Assembly (NCBI RefSeq): GCF_035917415.1
Contig: NZ_CP109073.1
Coordinates: 5,006,501 to 5,070,500, forward strand
Direction of reading: 5' to 3'
DNA: 64,000 nt
Origin: Streptomyces sp. NBC_01803
GTDB taxonomy: Bacteria > Actinomycetota > Actinomycetes > Streptomycetales > Streptomycetaceae
The notes under the pieces were generated by a model. That model had not been told where the DNA came from. It did not search any database and saw only the letters and a program-made list of their open reading frames with translations. This document shows positions 27,560 to 35,021 of the stretch, one piece after another. The translations under genes and the position numbers were made by a program. The stretch's first letter is position 1, and every line of letters starts with the position of its first letter.

Positions 27560-28462
27560 GTGAGCGCGTTACAGGTTTCGCAGTGGAAGCGGTACGGCCG
27601 TGACCGGCTGTACGTGAACCTGCCGGACGGCACGGCCGTGGCCTGGTTCGACCGGCAGGGCGGGTTCCTGCACGTGCTGGTGGCCGAGCACCGCGACGCC
27701 GCGCTGCTGGCGCTCGCGCCCTACCTCGCCGACCCGCTCCCCGCGTCCCTCGACGCGCCGCCGCCCCCGGCCGCCGTTCCCCCGTCCCCGTCCCCGCCCC
27801 CGCTGACCGGGCTCCCGCTGACCGGGCCGGGCGCGGCCGGCGTGCCGGGTGCGATCGGCGATCTGGCGGCCCACCGGCCCGGTGAGATGGTCCGGCGCAA
27901 GCTGGCGGAGACCGGGCCCGGTCCCTTCTGGCACCTGCTGCTGCGCCTGCTCGGCCGGCGGACGGAGGCCGACTCCTGGCACAAGGGGCTGACCGGCGAA
28001 CGGATCGCCGGCGCCGAGCTGGCCCGGCTCACCCGGCACGGCTGGCGCGTCCTGCACTCCATACCGCTGGCGCGGGACGTCGACATCGACCACCTGCTCA
28101 TCGGGCCGGGCGGCGTCTTCTGCGTCAACACCAAGCACCACCCCGGGGCCCGGATCTGGGTGGGCGACGAGGCCGTCCGGATCGGCCCGGACACATATCC
28201 GTACGTCCGCAAGAGCCGTGCCGAGGCGCGGCGGGCCGGGAAGGCCCTCACCCGGGGCTGCGGCTTCGAGGTCACCGTGCGGCCGGTCCTGGCGTTCGTC
28301 CGGGCGGAACGCCTCACCGTGGCGCCCTCGCTGCGCGACGTGCTCGCCGTGGATGTGCGCGAGCTGGCCGCTTTCCGGGCCCGCGCGGGGGAGTTGGGGA
28401 CCGGTGACGTGGACCGTGTCCACGCCGTCGCCCGGGACCCCGGCACCTGGGCGGGAGCGTGA
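27560..28462 (+). CDS. NERD-domain protein (putative nuclease)
   Basis: A roughly 300-residue protein with a C-terminal NERD domain, a nuclease-related fold. The characteristic stretch is WHKGLTGERIAGAELARL, then DVDIDHLLIGPGGVFCVNTKHH (about 175-215), containing the conserved Glu, Asp and Lys positions. The first 60 residues form a small beta domain (WKRYGRDRLYVNLPDG), followed by a Pro-rich linker. I prefer GTG 27560, with GGAGG about 10 bp upstream; the frame stays open to 27476. No membrane segment is seen. Confidence 0.85.
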   Translation: MSALQVSQWKRYGRDRLYVNLPDGTAVAWFDRQGGFLHVLVAEHRDAALLALAPYLADPLPASLDAPPPPAAVPPSPSPPPLTGLPLTGPGAAGVPGAIGDLAAHRPGEMVRRKLAETGPGPFWHLLLRLLGRRTEADSWHKGLTGERIAGAELARLTRHGWRVLHSIPLARDVDIDHLLIGPGGVFCVNTKHHPGARIWVGDEAVRIGPDTYPYVRKSRAEARRAGKALTRGCGFEVTVRPVLAFVRAERLTVAPSLRDVLAVDVRELAAFRARAGELGTGDVDRVHAVARDPGTWAGA

Positions 28463-28479
28463 ACGGCCCGGCGGGACGC

Positions 28480-28495
28480 TAGCCTTGCCGCCGTG
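28480..28495 (+). promoter_or_regulatory. -10 element for leaderless EI24 gene
   Basis: TAGCCT at 28480-28485 ends 7 bp before the GTG at 28493; no ribosome site intervenes, so a leaderless transcript is likely. Confidence 0.4.
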
Positions 28496-29251
28496 CGCGA
28501 TGTGATGACGGGGCTGCGGTTCATGCTGCTGGGGCAGCGGTGGGTGCTGACGCACCGGAGGTGGTTCGGCTTCGGGCTGCTGCCCGCGCTGATCACCCTG
28601 GTGATCTACGCCGCCGCGCTGATCCTGCTCGCCCTGTGGGCCGACGACATCGTCACCTGGGCCACGCCGTTCGCGGACGGCTGGGACGACCTGAACCAGG
28701 CCGTGCTGCGCGGGCTGTTCGCGGCGCTGCTGATCGGCGGCGCGCTGCTGTCGGCCGTGCTGACCTTCACGGCCGTGACGCTGCTGATCGGGGACCCGTT
28801 CTACGAGGCGCTGTCGGAGCAGGTGGAGAAGGCCGAGGGCGGCCCGCGCGACAGTGGCGTGGAGGTGCCGTGGTGGAGCGACGTGGCGGACAGCGTCCGG
28901 GTGCTGCTGCGCTGGGCGGTGTTCGGCGTGCCGCTGTTCTTCCTCGGCTTCGTGCCGCTGCTGGGGCAGACCGTGGTGCCCGCGATCGGCGTCGCTGTCA
29001 CCGGCTTCTTCCTGACCATAGAGCTGACCTCGGTGCCGATGGCCCGGCAGGGGCGGCGGCTGGGGGAGCGGATGCTGTTGTTCCGTCACCGGCTGGGCTT
29101 GGCACTGGGCTTCGGGGTACCGCTGGCGCTGCTCTTCCTGATCCCGGTGGTCGCCGTCGTCCTGATGCCGGGCGCGGTCGCCGGGGCCACGCTGCTGTCC
29201 CGGGACCTCACCGCCTACCGGACGCTGGGCGGCACGGCCGGCCACCGGTGA
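28493..29251 (+). CDS. EI24-domain (CysZ-like) membrane protein
   Basis: A 252-residue integral membrane protein with four to six long hydrophobic helices and the EI24/CysZ hallmark LLIGDPFYEALSEQVE (about 99-114). Relatives include the sulfate permease CysZ, but many actinobacterial members have no proven substrate. A -10 box lies immediately upstream of the GTG. Convergent with dapA, with only 22 bp between stops. Confidence 0.88.
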   Translation: MRDVMTGLRFMLLGQRWVLTHRRWFGFGLLPALITLVIYAAALILLALWADDIVTWATPFADGWDDLNQAVLRGLFAALLIGGALLSAVLTFTAVTLLIGDPFYEALSEQVEKAEGGPRDSGVEVPWWSDVADSVRVLLRWAVFGVPLFFLGFVPLLGQTVVPAIGVAVTGFFLTIELTSVPMARQGRRLGERMLLFRHRLGLALGFGVPLALLFLIPVVAVVLMPGAVAGATLLSRDLTAYRTLGGTAGHR

Positions 29252-29273
29252 CGCGCGGGGCCCCGGGGCGCGC

Positions 29274-30182
29274 TCAGCCCTCCCACACGGGAGAGCCCAG
29301 GACCGACTTCAGGGCGTCGACCAGCCGGCCCGTCAGCTCCTCCCCGGCGGGCAGCAGCGGGCCGCGCACCGGGCCGCCCGGCAGCCCGGCCGCGCGGAAC
29401 AGCGCCTTGACCGCGACCGTTCCCGGCACCTCGCCCATCACGGCGTTCACCAGCGGCAGCAGCGCGGCGTTGCGGCGGGCCGCCGTCCCGTGGTCCCCGG
29501 CGGCGAACGCGTCCAGCGCCGCCCGCACCTGGTGGCCCGCGACGTTGGCGACCGTGCTGACGCACCCGGCGGCGCCGAGGGCGAGCAGCGGCAGGTTCGT
29601 CTCCTCGCTGCCCGAGTAGTACGCGAGGCCGGTGTCGGCCATGACCAGACCGGACTTCAGCGGGTCGAACGCGCAGTCCTTGACCGCCACGATCCGCTCG
29701 TGCCCGGCGAGCAGGCGCAGCGAATCGGCCGTCAGGGCGGTGCCGGTGCCGGTGCGGGCCGGGATGTCGTAGAGCATCACCGGCAGACCGGTGCCGTCCG
29801 CGACCGTCCGCAGGTGGTGGACGATCGCCTCCTGGGTGGGCCGTGAGTAGTACGGCGTGACGACCAGCAGCCCGTGCGCCCCGGCCGTCTCGGCGGCGCG
29901 GGCCAGGGCGACGGTGTGCCGGGTGTCGGCCGTCCCCACCCCGGCCACGACCGAGGCCCGGTCCCCGACCGCCTCGACCACGGCCCGGACCACGGCGGCC
30001 TTCTCGGTGTCGGTGGTGGTGGGGGACTCCCCGGTGGTCCCGTTGACGACGAGGGCGTCACAGCTGCCCCGGTCGACGAGATGCGCGGCGAGCCGCTGGG
30101 TTCCGGGCAGGTCGAGGGAGCCGTCCTCGGCGAACGGCGTGATCATGGCCGCGGCACAGCGGCCGAAGGGTCCGGTACGCAT
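29274..30182 (-). CDS. dapA: 4-hydroxy-tetrahydrodipicolinate synthase
   Basis: Condenses pyruvate with aspartate semialdehyde in lysine/diaminopimelate synthesis. The 302-residue TIM barrel has VVNGTTGESPTTT (about 45-57), PYYSRPTQE, MLYDIPARTG with the catalytic Tyr (about 140-149) and IVAVKDC with the Schiff-base Lys (about 168). The ATG at 30182 has GGAGGCGAGA about 10 bp upstream. Streptomycetes often carry several DapA-like genes, so a related aldolase role cannot be excluded. Confidence 0.92.
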   Translation of the reverse strand: MRTGPFGRCAAAMITPFAEDGSLDLPGTQRLAAHLVDRGSCDALVVNGTTGESPTTTDTEKAAVVRAVVEAVGDRASVVAGVGTADTRHTVALARAAETAGAHGLLVVTPYYSRPTQEAIVHHLRTVADGTGLPVMLYDIPARTGTGTALTADSLRLLAGHERIVAVKDCAFDPLKSGLVMADTGLAYYSGSEETNLPLLALGAAGCVSTVANVAGHQVRAALDAFAAGDHGTAARRNAALLPLVNAVMGEVPGTVAVKALFRAAGLPGGPVRGPLLPAGEELTGRLVDALKSVLGSPVWEG

Positions 30183-30641
30183 GGGGGGAGTCTCGCCTCC
30201 CCAGGCTGACCGCGTCCACCCGCCTGCCCCCACCCGGCCCACGGCACCGGGCCGTGAACCGTCCGCCTGTGTCGTGGTCGTGCGTCCGGCCCGCGGGCCG
30301 CGCTCCGCGGGACCGGGCGGTCCCGCCCCCCGCCTCCGCCTCGCCGGGGCTCGCGTACGGCCGGCGGTGGCCGTCACGGACCTCGACCGAGAGCCCACGA
30401 TCCCCGCCTCCCGCGGAGCCCGCCCGACGGTCCGCCGGACCCGGCGGTGGCGTTGGCGTTGGCGGTCAGTGCGGCGGCCAGGAGCGCGGTGGTCCTGGTC
30501 CGGCGGACAGAGGTGGCCCCGGGCGCCGCCCATACCCCCGGCGTCCCGGCCTGACTGGCCTGACCGGCACGATGGAGACACCGCCCCACGACAGGGTGAG
30601 GACGGCGCGTCGTCATAGCGCCGACGAGCCGACCGGCGGGG
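30183..30641. other. Intergenic region without recognised gene
   Basis: About 460 bp between the dapA start and the end of the lipoprotein gene. All open frames here look like GC-rich shadows (long Arg/Pro/Gly-rich translations). It must contain the dapA promoter on the minus strand; no clear motif or hairpin was identified. Confidence 0.5.
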
Positions 30642-31217
30642 CTACTCGGTTCCCTCGGCTTCGTGTTCCTGGCACGCGACCATGTCGAGCGTGCCGGCCA
30701 TGAAGGGCTGGATCAGCTCGGACAGCACTTGCTTCGACTCGTCGTCGCCCCCGGGGTGTTCGGCTTGGAGGACGACCATCAGGGTCTCGATGGTGTTCGA
30801 CCCGCCGATCCCGGGGAGGGTGCATGGGGCCTTGGCCATGGCGACTCCGGGCCAGACGACGGCCTCGAAGTCACCCGGCACGGCCTCGCCGTCTTGCTCC
30901 TCGACGTCCAAGTCATGCCGGACGATGGCACCGGAGTAATCGTCCTGGCCCGTCGCGTCCGCGCGTAGGATCTCCTCGCCGTCCACGGACAGGACGCAGT
31001 AACGGGATCCGGAGAACTCGGTGACGTCGTCGAAGGACTGCTCGGTATCCAACGCGGCCCCGGGGGGAAAGAGCGGCGCGTAGAGGTCCTCCGGCACACT
31101 CGCTCCGCAGAGGCTGCCCGGCAAGGAGTACTCCCTTTCGGCCGACTCGCTGTCACAGGCGGCGGCCGACCACGACAGTGCCAGCAGCGTGAGTCCTGCG
31201 GCCACATTCCGACGCAT
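30642..31217 (-). CDS. Putative lipoprotein
   Basis: A 191-residue acidic protein with a short signal sequence (MRRNVAAGLTLLALSWSAAAC) whose Cys at about 21 is a probable lipidation site (AAAC, a weak lipobox). The mature part has four further Cys, likely two disulfides, and no recognised domain; it recalls DUF3558-type actinobacterial lipoproteins. It lies 15 bp after the large WXG-like gene and is probably in the same operon as that gene and its small partner. Confidence 0.75.
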   Translation of the reverse strand: MRRNVAAGLTLLALSWSAAACDSESAEREYSLPGSLCGASVPEDLYAPLFPPGAALDTEQSFDDVTEFSGSRYCVLSVDGEEILRADATGQDDYSGAIVRHDLDVEEQDGEAVPGDFEAVVWPGVAMAKAPCTLPGIGGSNTIETLMVVLQAEHPGGDDESKQVLSELIQPFMAGTLDMVACQEHEAEGTE

Positions 31218-31232
31218 TCCATACCTTCCGGA

Positions 31233-33506
31233 CTATTGCTGGGGTGCTTCTGGTGCGTCCCAGCCGATCAGCGTGCCGAAGAACGCGGTCACTGTCCTGG
31301 TCGCCGCGTTCTTGAGCTGGGTCGGCGCGTCGCTGTCTTCGGCGTAGTGGCCCTCGGTGGCCAGATCGACTGCGTGCTGGGCCGCGCCGATGGCGGCCTG
31401 ATAACCCTCGTCGTAGGTGTCTCCGGCATCCTGGGCCGCCTGCTCGCTGTTGTCCCGCTGAAGTGTCTCGAAGATGCTGTCCGACAGCTCCCCGACTCCC
31501 CATTCGATCACCGGACCCGCGAGCGGGTACCTTTCGGCGGCAAGGCCGACCGCCTCGTCGAGCACGACACCGGTCCATTCCTGGATGGTTCCCAGCCGGC
31601 TGTTGTACTCCTCGGCACCGGCGATGCCCGCGTCGTAGACCGCGCCGGCGCGTGCGTCGCTCATGATGCCCGCCATCTGAGCCCCGGGTGACACCGCGCT
31701 CTCGATGAGACCGTCCAGGCTGATCCCGTCCTCCCGCGGCTGGTTGATGGCGATGTCGACGGCGAGCGCCGTGTACGCCTGCTGGGCCCCGGTGACGATC
31801 CCGTGGGCCTCCGCGTCTCTTCCCAGCTGTCCGAGGAAGTCATCGAGGGCAAGATCCGTGAGATTCGTGAAGCCTTCCGACTCCTCGCGAATCGTCAACT
31901 GGCTGATCCCCATCTGGAAGTCCCCCATGTACGCGGCCGTCATCCGGGCCAGTTCCGGGCGTAGGGTGGCGAACTTGCCGTCGTCCGCGATCAGGGTGCC
32001 CTCGTCCGCTGAGAACTTCTCGACCACCTCGTGAACGATCCGGCCGCCGGCCTCCGTGGGGTTCAGGCCGGTGATCGTCGGGCTCTGGTCGGCCGGGACG
32101 CCCGTGGTGGCCGCCTGGAGGGCGGCGCCGAGGCCCGTCATGTCGCCCGGGACGCTCACCATGGATGTGCCCATGGGCATGTTCAGCTGGGACCAGTCGC
32201 GTTCGTCCAGCAGGTAGTCCAGGCGGCCGTTCCCGTCCTCGGGATCGAGGTAGGCCGTGGCGACATCCGGCTGGTGGCCCATCACGCCGAGGACGGCGTC
32301 CATCGGGTCGAGGGTGAACCACTCCTGTTCGTCCGCGTCGAGGCCGTCCACGGCGAGGTCGTCGGCGCGCAGGCGCCAGATGTCCTCGTCACCGCCCAGG
32401 GACGGGTCCTCCGCGGCGCGGATGTCGTCGGCGAGGTCGTGGAGGAAGCGCTGTGAGTAGTCGGGGTTCTCGGTGTTCATCAGGCTGGTGAGCAACTGGT
32501 AGCCGCGTACATCCTGCTGGGTCAGCGAGTCGACCGCGTAGCCGGCCGATCCGGCGTCGTGCAGCTCGTCCATGAAGCGGGCGTAGAACAGCCCCTCCTC
32601 GGTCTGCGCCCACTGCCCGTACTCCATGGATCCCGGCTCCAGCGTCGGCACGTCGGTGCCCGCCGCGAGCGCGGTGGCCAGATGTTCCTGGAGGCCGGCG
32701 AAGCTCTGCCGGGTGTCGCCCTCGCCGCCGATGACCTGGTCGGCTGTCCGGGCCGACAGGCTCACGAAGCCATCCCCGCCGAGCCCTTCCAGCAGGGAGC
32801 GCGCGAACTGCGGGTCGTCGGCCTCCAGTTCCAGCAGGTGGTTCAGCTCCGACAGCTCCGCGCCCGACAGTTCCTCGCCGTCGGCCAGCCGGCGGGCCAG
32901 CTCCTCGGCGCGGTCGGCCAGCACCTCCTCGGTGCTGGCCGCCGCCCCGCCGTTGAAGACGCCCGCCCGGCGGCCGTCCTGCCCCTCCACGACCTCCAGC
33001 AGCGCCAGCCGCAGGCTGTCGTCGGCCCGCGACACCACCTCGACGGCCTGGTCGAGTCTGCCCTGCCAGGCGCTTCGCTCGCGCTCCAGTCGGTCCGACT
33101 CGGTGTCGTGGGCCCAGTCGGGGTTCAGCGTGACCCGGCCGTCGCCGTTGATCCCGAAACCCTCGGCCCTGATCTCGGCGGCCACCTCCTCCAGTTCGCC
33201 GCGCAGGCGCAGCAACTCGGACCGGCCGTCCCGGATCACGCCCGCCAGGGACCGGGCCTCCGCCTTCGCCGCGTCCAACTCCCCCTCGGTCTGGGAGAAC
33301 CGGAAGCTCGCGGCTCCCGCGCTGTCCCCGACCCACAGCTCGTCGTGGTGCGGCAGGGACGCGACGCGGGTGCGATAGGTGTCGGCGGTCTGACCGAACT
33401 CTTCAGCGGCGGCTTCGAGTTCGGTCGCGGCGGCATCCAGCGCGGCGAAGTTCTGCTCGATGATCTCTTGATACGTCGGCACGGTGGTCAGCTCACTCCG
33501 TGCCAT
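31233..33506 (-). CDS. Large WXG-like helical protein
   Basis: Protein of 757 residues, mostly alpha-helical and acidic. The N-terminus (YQEIIEQNFAALDAAATELE, then DELWVGDSAGAASFR, about 10-70) resembles an ESX/WXG100-like helical hairpin followed by coiled coil (about 80-170). The middle has an Asp-rich helical region and the C-terminus ends in short helices. It resembles large streptomycete proteins annotated DUF6571 or hypothetical; I am not certain of the family. It begins 14 bp inside the end of a small WXG-like gene and precedes a lipoprotein gene. Surface or type VII secretion-related function is inferred. Confidence 0.8.
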   Translation of the reverse strand: MARSELTTVPTYQEIIEQNFAALDAAATELEAAAEEFGQTADTYRTRVASLPHHDELWVGDSAGAASFRFSQTEGELDAAKAEARSLAGVIRDGRSELLRLRGELEEVAAEIRAEGFGINGDGRVTLNPDWAHDTESDRLERERSAWQGRLDQAVEVVSRADDSLRLALLEVVEGQDGRRAGVFNGGAAASTEEVLADRAEELARRLADGEELSGAELSELNHLLELEADDPQFARSLLEGLGGDGFVSLSARTADQVIGGEGDTRQSFAGLQEHLATALAAGTDVPTLEPGSMEYGQWAQTEEGLFYARFMDELHDAGSAGYAVDSLTQQDVRGYQLLTSLMNTENPDYSQRFLHDLADDIRAAEDPSLGGDEDIWRLRADDLAVDGLDADEQEWFTLDPMDAVLGVMGHQPDVATAYLDPEDGNGRLDYLLDERDWSQLNMPMGTSMVSVPGDMTGLGAALQAATTGVPADQSPTITGLNPTEAGGRIVHEVVEKFSADEGTLIADDGKFATLRPELARMTAAYMGDFQMGISQLTIREESEGFTNLTDLALDDFLGQLGRDAEAHGIVTGAQQAYTALAVDIAINQPREDGISLDGLIESAVSPGAQMAGIMSDARAGAVYDAGIAGAEEYNSRLGTIQEWTGVVLDEAVGLAAERYPLAGPVIEWGVGELSDSIFETLQRDNSEQAAQDAGDTYDEGYQAAIGAAQHAVDLATEGHYAEDSDAPTQLKNAATRTVTAFFGTLIGWDAPEAPQQ

Positions 33507-33906
33507 CGATCGAGCGGAGCTGATACGTGATCTCCAGATCCCCGCCCTGGAAGCCGGAGGCGGTCGCCCGCAGCGCCTCCGCCTCCGCCCGCAGCTGGGT
33601 GCCGAGCGCCTCGGTCTTGGTGGCCCAGCTCTCCGCCACAGCCCGCAGGCCCGCCGCCGAGGCCCACGTTCGCATCCTCGCCGCGGCCTCGGCCAGCTCG
33701 CCCAGCGGCTTCGTGCCCGCCCGCACCGCGTCCGGCAGCACCTCGCGCTCCACGACATCGGCCGCCGCGCGCTGCGCGGTCCAGCTCACGACGAGCCGGT
33801 CCCGCGCGCCCGCGCCTCCGCCCTCCGAGGAGTTGAGTCGCGTGGGGGTCGACTGCTCCCTGGCGGCGGCCTGTAACGCGGCCCACTCCTCGTCGAACGA
33901 CCCCAC
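33493..33906 (-). CDS. Small WXG100-like partner protein
   Basis: A helical protein of about 137 residues if started at GTG 33906 (VGSFDEEWAALQAAAREQ), or 155 from GTG 33960. It is rich in Ala, Glu and Arg with long heptad-like stretches and SWATKTEALGTQLRAEAEAL, consistent with a WXG100-type helical hairpin (the typical WxG turn is not clearly present). A G-run lies before 33906. Its end overlaps the start of the 757-residue gene by 14 bp, so the two are probably co-translated. Confidence 0.7.
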   Translation of the reverse strand: MGSFDEEWAALQAAAREQSTPTRLNSSEGGGAGARDRLVVSWTAQRAAADVVEREVLPDAVRAGTKPLGELAEAAARMRTWASAAGLRAVAESWATKTEALGTQLRAEAEALRATASGFQGGDLEITYQLRSIDGTE

Positions 33907-33950
33907 GCCACGCCCCCCAAGAGCATCCGTCGAAGGGTACGAACAGGCAC

Positions 33951-33989
33951 CCGTACGCACGGGGATGGTAACAGGCCGTGCGCGTACGG
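33951..33989 (-). terminator. Hairpin downstream of the SGNH hydrolase gene
   Basis: CCGTACGCACGG (33951-33962) can pair with CCGTGCGCGTACGG (33976-33989) with a two-base bulge. It lies just after the end of the minus-strand esterase gene and before the WXG-like genes, so it may terminate the esterase transcript. Confidence 0.45.
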
Positions 33990-34000
33990 CGCTTGGCCGG

Positions 34001-34846
34001 TCAGAGCGTGTCGGCCACCAGATCGGCGACGTGTGCCTGGCCGGCGGCTGTGGGGTGCATGGGGGCCGCGTCGAGGATGGGGAAGGGGCCCTCGATCCAC
34101 TTGCGCCAGGGCAACAGCTGGCAGGCGTCGTGGCCGGTCGTCTCGCCGGGGTTGACGAAGGTGGCGCCCGCGGCGGTGGCGCGTTCGCCGATCATCGTGT
34201 TGAGCCCGCGCTGCACGCCGTTGAGGTAGGGGACGTCGCCCACGGAGATCGGCACGACCGGCCAGCACCCCAGGGCGGGGGGCAGGATGCGCAGGTAGCC
34301 GACGACGACGATCTCGGCGTGCGGCGCGTGCTCCCTGATACCGGCGAGGACCGCGTCGATCTTGGGGGCGGTGGCGCCGATGCGGGCGGCGAGCTGGTCG
34401 GTGCCGCCCGTGGTGAAACGCTGCTCGCAGGGGGAGCCGAGGGGGTTGGTCAGACTGTCGGAGCCGCAGGTGGCGGCTATCGCGCCGAAGCCTATGTCGT
34501 TGCCGCCTATGGTCAGCGTGACCAGGTCGGTGTCCGGGGTGAGCGCGGAGAGCTGGGAGTTCAGCACGCCGCCGGTGACCGCGCCCGCGCAGGTCACGTC
34601 TACGAACGTGTCGGGGGCGAGCTCCTCGGCGAGGCGTGAGGGGTAGTTGTCCGTGGCCCGGACGCAGCCGGTCGCCGGATCGGTGTAGTGCGTGGAGGCC
34701 GTGCCGAGCGAGGCGTAGGAGTCGCCCATCGCCACGTATTCCAGGGGCTCTTCGTCTTCCGTGATGGCGCTCGCCGTGGTCGGAACGGCCAGCAGCATGC
34801 TGAGCAGTCCGGTCGCGGCGAGGGCAAGTCTCAAGGGCGAGCGCAT
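34001..34846 (-). CDS. Secreted SGNH/GDSL-family esterase
   Basis: Secreted lipase or esterase of 281 residues with a signal peptide (about 1-28). The catalytic Ser is in VAMGDSYASLG (about 38-48), TIGGNDIGF is block III, and the C-terminal MHPTAAGQAH supplies the His; six Cys suggest three disulfides as in other streptomycete SGNH lipases. An excellent ribosome site (AAGGAGG) precedes the ATG, and a perfect inverted repeat lies just upstream, suggesting repressor control. Confidence 0.92.
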   Translation of the reverse strand: MRSPLRLALAATGLLSMLLAVPTTASAITEDEEPLEYVAMGDSYASLGTASTHYTDPATGCVRATDNYPSRLAEELAPDTFVDVTCAGAVTGGVLNSQLSALTPDTDLVTLTIGGNDIGFGAIAATCGSDSLTNPLGSPCEQRFTTGGTDQLAARIGATAPKIDAVLAGIREHAPHAEIVVVGYLRILPPALGCWPVVPISVGDVPYLNGVQRGLNTMIGERATAAGATFVNPGETTGHDACQLLPWRKWIEGPFPILDAAPMHPTAAGQAHVADLVADTL

Positions 34847-34860
34847 CGTTGGGCCTCCTT

Positions 34861-34876
34861 CTTACCGACGGGTAAG
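34861..34876. promoter_or_regulatory. Perfect inverted repeat upstream of the SGNH gene
   Basis: CTTACC-GACG-GGTAAG is a perfect 6-bp palindrome with a 4-bp centre, 15 bp before the esterase start and next to its ribosome site. The form resembles operators of TetR-like repressors; no regulator gene is adjacent. Confidence 0.5.
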
Positions 34877-34915
34877 AAAAGGTATGGGCCACTCGGGAAG
34901 GCGTCAACGGAACGG

Positions 34916-34952
34916 ACGAAGGCCGTCGCCGAGCCCCGGCGACGGCCTTCGT
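34916..34952. terminator. Strong terminator hairpin after the secreted nuclease gene
   Basis: Arms of 16 bp (34916-34931 and 34937-34952) match perfectly around a 5-bp loop; the left arm begins ACGAAGGCCGTCG. No T-run follows, as is common in streptomycetes. It should terminate the minus-strand nuclease transcript ending at 35022. Confidence 0.8.
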
Positions 34953-34961
34953 CCCGCCCTT

Positions 34962-35017
34962 CCCTGTCCCTGTCCCTGTCTCTGTTCCTGTCCGCCCTGT
35001 CCGGTGTCCGTCCTGTC
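34962..35017. repeat. CTGTCC hexamer-like low-complexity repeat
   Basis: Irregular run of CCTGTC/CTGTTC/CTGTCC units in the spacer between the hairpin and the end of the nuclease gene. No coding potential seen. Confidence 0.65.
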
Positions 35018-35021
35018 GATG

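Noticed and set aside
30183..30641. Possible genes in the dapA-lipoprotein gap
   Set aside because: All open frames are Arg/Pro/Gly-rich, lack ribosome sites and contradict each other; no homology recognised.
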